Shown piece by piece: positions 13,577 through 14,719 of a stretch of 14,719 bases of DNA (its first letter is position 1; every line of letters begins with the position of its first letter). Made by a program: the position numbers and the translations under genes. This DNA comes from Leptofilum sp050292445 (lineage in GTDB: Bacteria > Chloroflexota > Anaerolineae > Promineifilales > Promineifilaceae): assembly GCA_050292445.1 (NCBI GenBank), contig JBNKLQ010000148.1, forward strand, positions 1 to 14,719. Reading direction: 5' to 3'. The notes under the pieces are model-generated. The model was not told the DNA's origin. It saw only the letters and a list, made by a program, of their open reading frames with translations, and made no database searches.

Positions 13577-13582
13577 ATTATA
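13577..13582 (-). promoter_or_regulatory. Candidate -10 box for the CxxC-lspA operon
   Basis: On the minus strand this is a perfect TATAAT, about 120 bases upstream of the start at 13456. TTGAAG (13598-13603) is the best -35 but leaves a 15-base spacer, shorter than ideal. The hairpin at 13472-13538 lies between this site and the ribosome binding site. Confidence 0.4.
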
Positions 13583-13611
13583 GCCCAACTTTTTTCGCTT
13601 CAACTTGCCCC

Positions 13612-13640
13612 TTCACCATCTCCTTCAGACATGCTAAACT
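13612..13640 (+). promoter_or_regulatory. Candidate promoter for a leaderless M50 peptidase transcript
   Basis: TTCACC (13612-13617) and TAAACT (13635-13640) are separated by exactly 17 bases. Transcription would begin at or beside the ATG at 13647, and no Shine-Dalgarno is present in front of it, so the mRNA may be leaderless. Both hexamers are imperfect. Confidence 0.35.
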
Positions 13641-13646
13641 TGCATT

Positions 13647-14719
13647 ATGTCCACCGATGAATTTTGGCAGACGCTTGATGATGCCACCAACCCCACCGCC
13701 TACAAGCCGCTGCGTAATCCGCACATCATCGTGTCGCGGCTACAAACCAGAACGGAACCTTATTACGTTATCAAGGAACCGGAAACCAAATCATACCTGC
13801 GGCTAGGCGAAGAGGATTACGCGCTATGGTGGCAGATGAACGGCCGTAAATCCATCAAAGACCTCCTATTCTACAGCCTCAAACGGTACAAAACGCTCCC
13901 CATTGGCCACCTCACGACGTTGATTGGCGAGCTGAAAGACGGCCGTTTCCTGCAAACATCCAACGTCAAACTGTACGATCAGATAGAAGCCGAGCTGGCC
14001 GCCCGCGCCCCCGCCAGCCGGGGCCAAAAATTGCTACAACGCTTCCTTTACACCGAAATCGCCACCTCCGGCCTTGAAGACTTTTTCACCCCGCTGTACC
14101 AACGGCTCAAACCACTCTTCTGGCCACTGGCGCAAACGCTGCTGTTTTTGTTAGTTTTAGTGGGCGGTTTCCTCTTTGGCCTTAGCTACTTTTTGGGTAA
14201 TTACAATATCACCGGCAGCGGCCTCGGCGTACTGACCCTGCTCGTGGCCAACCTGCTGGTGATTGGCCTGCACGAGACAGCCCACGGCCTGGTCACCAAA
14301 CACGTCGGGCGCGAATTGGATCGGGGTGGCTTTTTGCTCTACTGGGGCTTCCCCGCCTTTTTTGTCGATACCCGCGACACCTGGCTGTCGCCTCGGCTAG
14401 ACCGCATCAAGGTGTCCTGGGCCGGACCGTATTCCGGGCTGATGCTGGGTGGGCTAGTGGGCATGGTGCTTACGGCCGTTTCCGCCTACTCACCCCCTGA
14501 ATTTCAACAAACCCTTTTGGCCACCTTCCTCTTCCAAATTGGTTTTTTGGCCTACCTTAGCGTCATTGTCAACCTCAACCCGCTGCTAGAGCTAGATGGT
14601 TATTTTATCCTCATGGATTGGCTGGAGATGCCCGGCCTGCGCGACCGCGCCTTTCACTTTTTGCGCCATGAAGCGTGGCCCAAGCTGCGCGAAACTGGTT
14701 CCCCACTCAAATTTTGGCA
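13647..14719 (+). CDS. Site-2-protease-like M50 membrane metallopeptidase with N-terminal PqqD-like domain (3' end beyond window)
   Basis: The reading frame is open from ATG 13647 to the end of the window, giving 357 residues of an incomplete protein. Residues 35-105 (PYYVIKEPETKSYLRL, EEDYALWWQMNGRKSIKDLL, LIGELKDGRFL) look like the small winged-helix PqqD-like module found in front of some M50 peptidases. A membrane region starts near 160. The zinc site HETAH is at 209-213 in a hydrophobic helix, and the third ligand is in NPLLELDGYF (311-320) with Asp317, which is the standard pair of M50/S2P motifs. A segment AGPYSGLMLGG (259-269) lies between them, again as in the family. The protein would cut other proteins within or near the membrane, or process a peptide as in YydH-type enzymes; the target is unknown. 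No Shine-Dalgarno is seen; it may be leaderless. Confidence 0.88.
   Translation, partial: MSTDEFWQTLDDATNPTAYKPLRNPHIIVSRLQTRTEPYYVIKEPETKSYLRLGEEDYALWWQMNGRKSIKDLLFYSLKRYKTLPIGHLTTLIGELKDGRFLQTSNVKLYDQIEAELAARAPASRGQKLLQRFLYTEIATSGLEDFFTPLYQRLKPLFWPLAQTLLFLLVLVGGFLFGLSYFLGNYNITGSGLGVLTLLVANLLVIGLHETAHGLVTKHVGRELDRGGFLLYWGFPAFFVDTRDTWLSPRLDRIKVSWAGPYSGLMLGGLVGMVLTAVSAYSPPEFQQTLLATFLFQIGFLAYLSVIVNLNPLLELDGYFILMDWLEMPGLRDRAFHFLRHEAWPKLRETGSPLKFW

Larger units (their letters stand above)
198..14479. repeat. Highly iterated palindrome ACGGCCGT (32 copies counted)
   Basis: First bases of the copies: 198, 525, 574, 774, 822, 1787, 2136, 2426, 3278, 4285, 4559, 4935, 5482, 6099, 6236, 6374, 6720, 7492, 7735, 7798, 8519, 8825, 9091, 9261, 9279, 9493, 10955, 12195, 12649, 13840, 13939, 14472. 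At equal base frequency about 0.22 copies are expected in this length. All but one (7492) lie in genes. Some extend to longer palindromes, such as GAAACGGCCGTTTC at 9276-9289 and the 16-base GGAAACGGCCGTTTCC at 12645-12660. The behaviour recalls HIP1 (GCGATCGC) of cyanobacteria; the function is unknown. Confidence 0.95.

Noticed and set aside
13489..13806. Plus-strand 105-codon frame crossing the M50 start
   Set aside because: It begins in the hairpin and overlaps the M50 gene in another frame, without any recognisable motif.

Overview
The window looks like a chromosomal segment of moderate GC from an environmental bacterium, most likely a Chloroflexota member (Anaerolineae-like). This is inference, resting on lipoproteins with long Thr/Pro-rich linkers, many secreted beta-propeller or Ca-loop proteins, a PPC-domain membrane protein, and a HIP1-like palindrome, ACGGCCGT, that recurs throughout. 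I counted 32 copies by eye, against about 0.2 expected by chance. No rRNA, tRNA, CRISPR array, prophage, IS element or recognised defence system was seen.

Layout: 1-128 is non-coding with degenerate dispersed repeats. A membrane-anchored esterase (174-1064, +) converges on a two-TM/PPC-domain protein (1147-1821, -). Next come a secreted seven-blade FG-GAP protein (2054-3364, -), an AraC-type regulator (3427-4320, -) and a small secreted protein with four DxDGDGxCDxCG repeats (4505-5092, -), which has a clear Rho-independent terminator at 4438-4466. After a 329-bp AT-rich gap come a GNAT acetyltransferase (5422-5991, +), an end-to-end convergent methyltransferase (5996-6832, -) and an AHSA1/SRPBCC protein (6912-7352, -). 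A beta-propeller lipoprotein (7558-9153, +) and a frameshifted Kelch lipoprotein (9189-9879, +) form a pair. A large hybrid histidine kinase (10079-12640, +) carries one degenerate and one canonical receiver domain. Its 3' end overlaps lspA (12624-13097, -), which is translationally coupled to a small CxxC protein (13094-13456, -). A long hairpin (13472-13538) lies between that operon's likely promoter and its ribosome binding site. A divergent site-2-protease-like M50 peptidase (13647 onward, +) runs off the window.

Functionally the segment is dominated by cell-envelope and surface functions: esterase, PPC protein, FG-GAP propeller, Ca-loop protein, lipoproteins, signal peptidase II (which would process the two lipoproteins) and an intramembrane protease. 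Two regulators, AraC and the hybrid kinase, are interspersed. Apart from lspA with its CxxC partner, the genes look like independent units. The features most worth a second look are the ACGGCCGT palindrome and its restriction to two codon frames, the Ca-loop/CxxC repeat protein, the degenerate receiver, the Kelch frameshift site and the leader hairpin.
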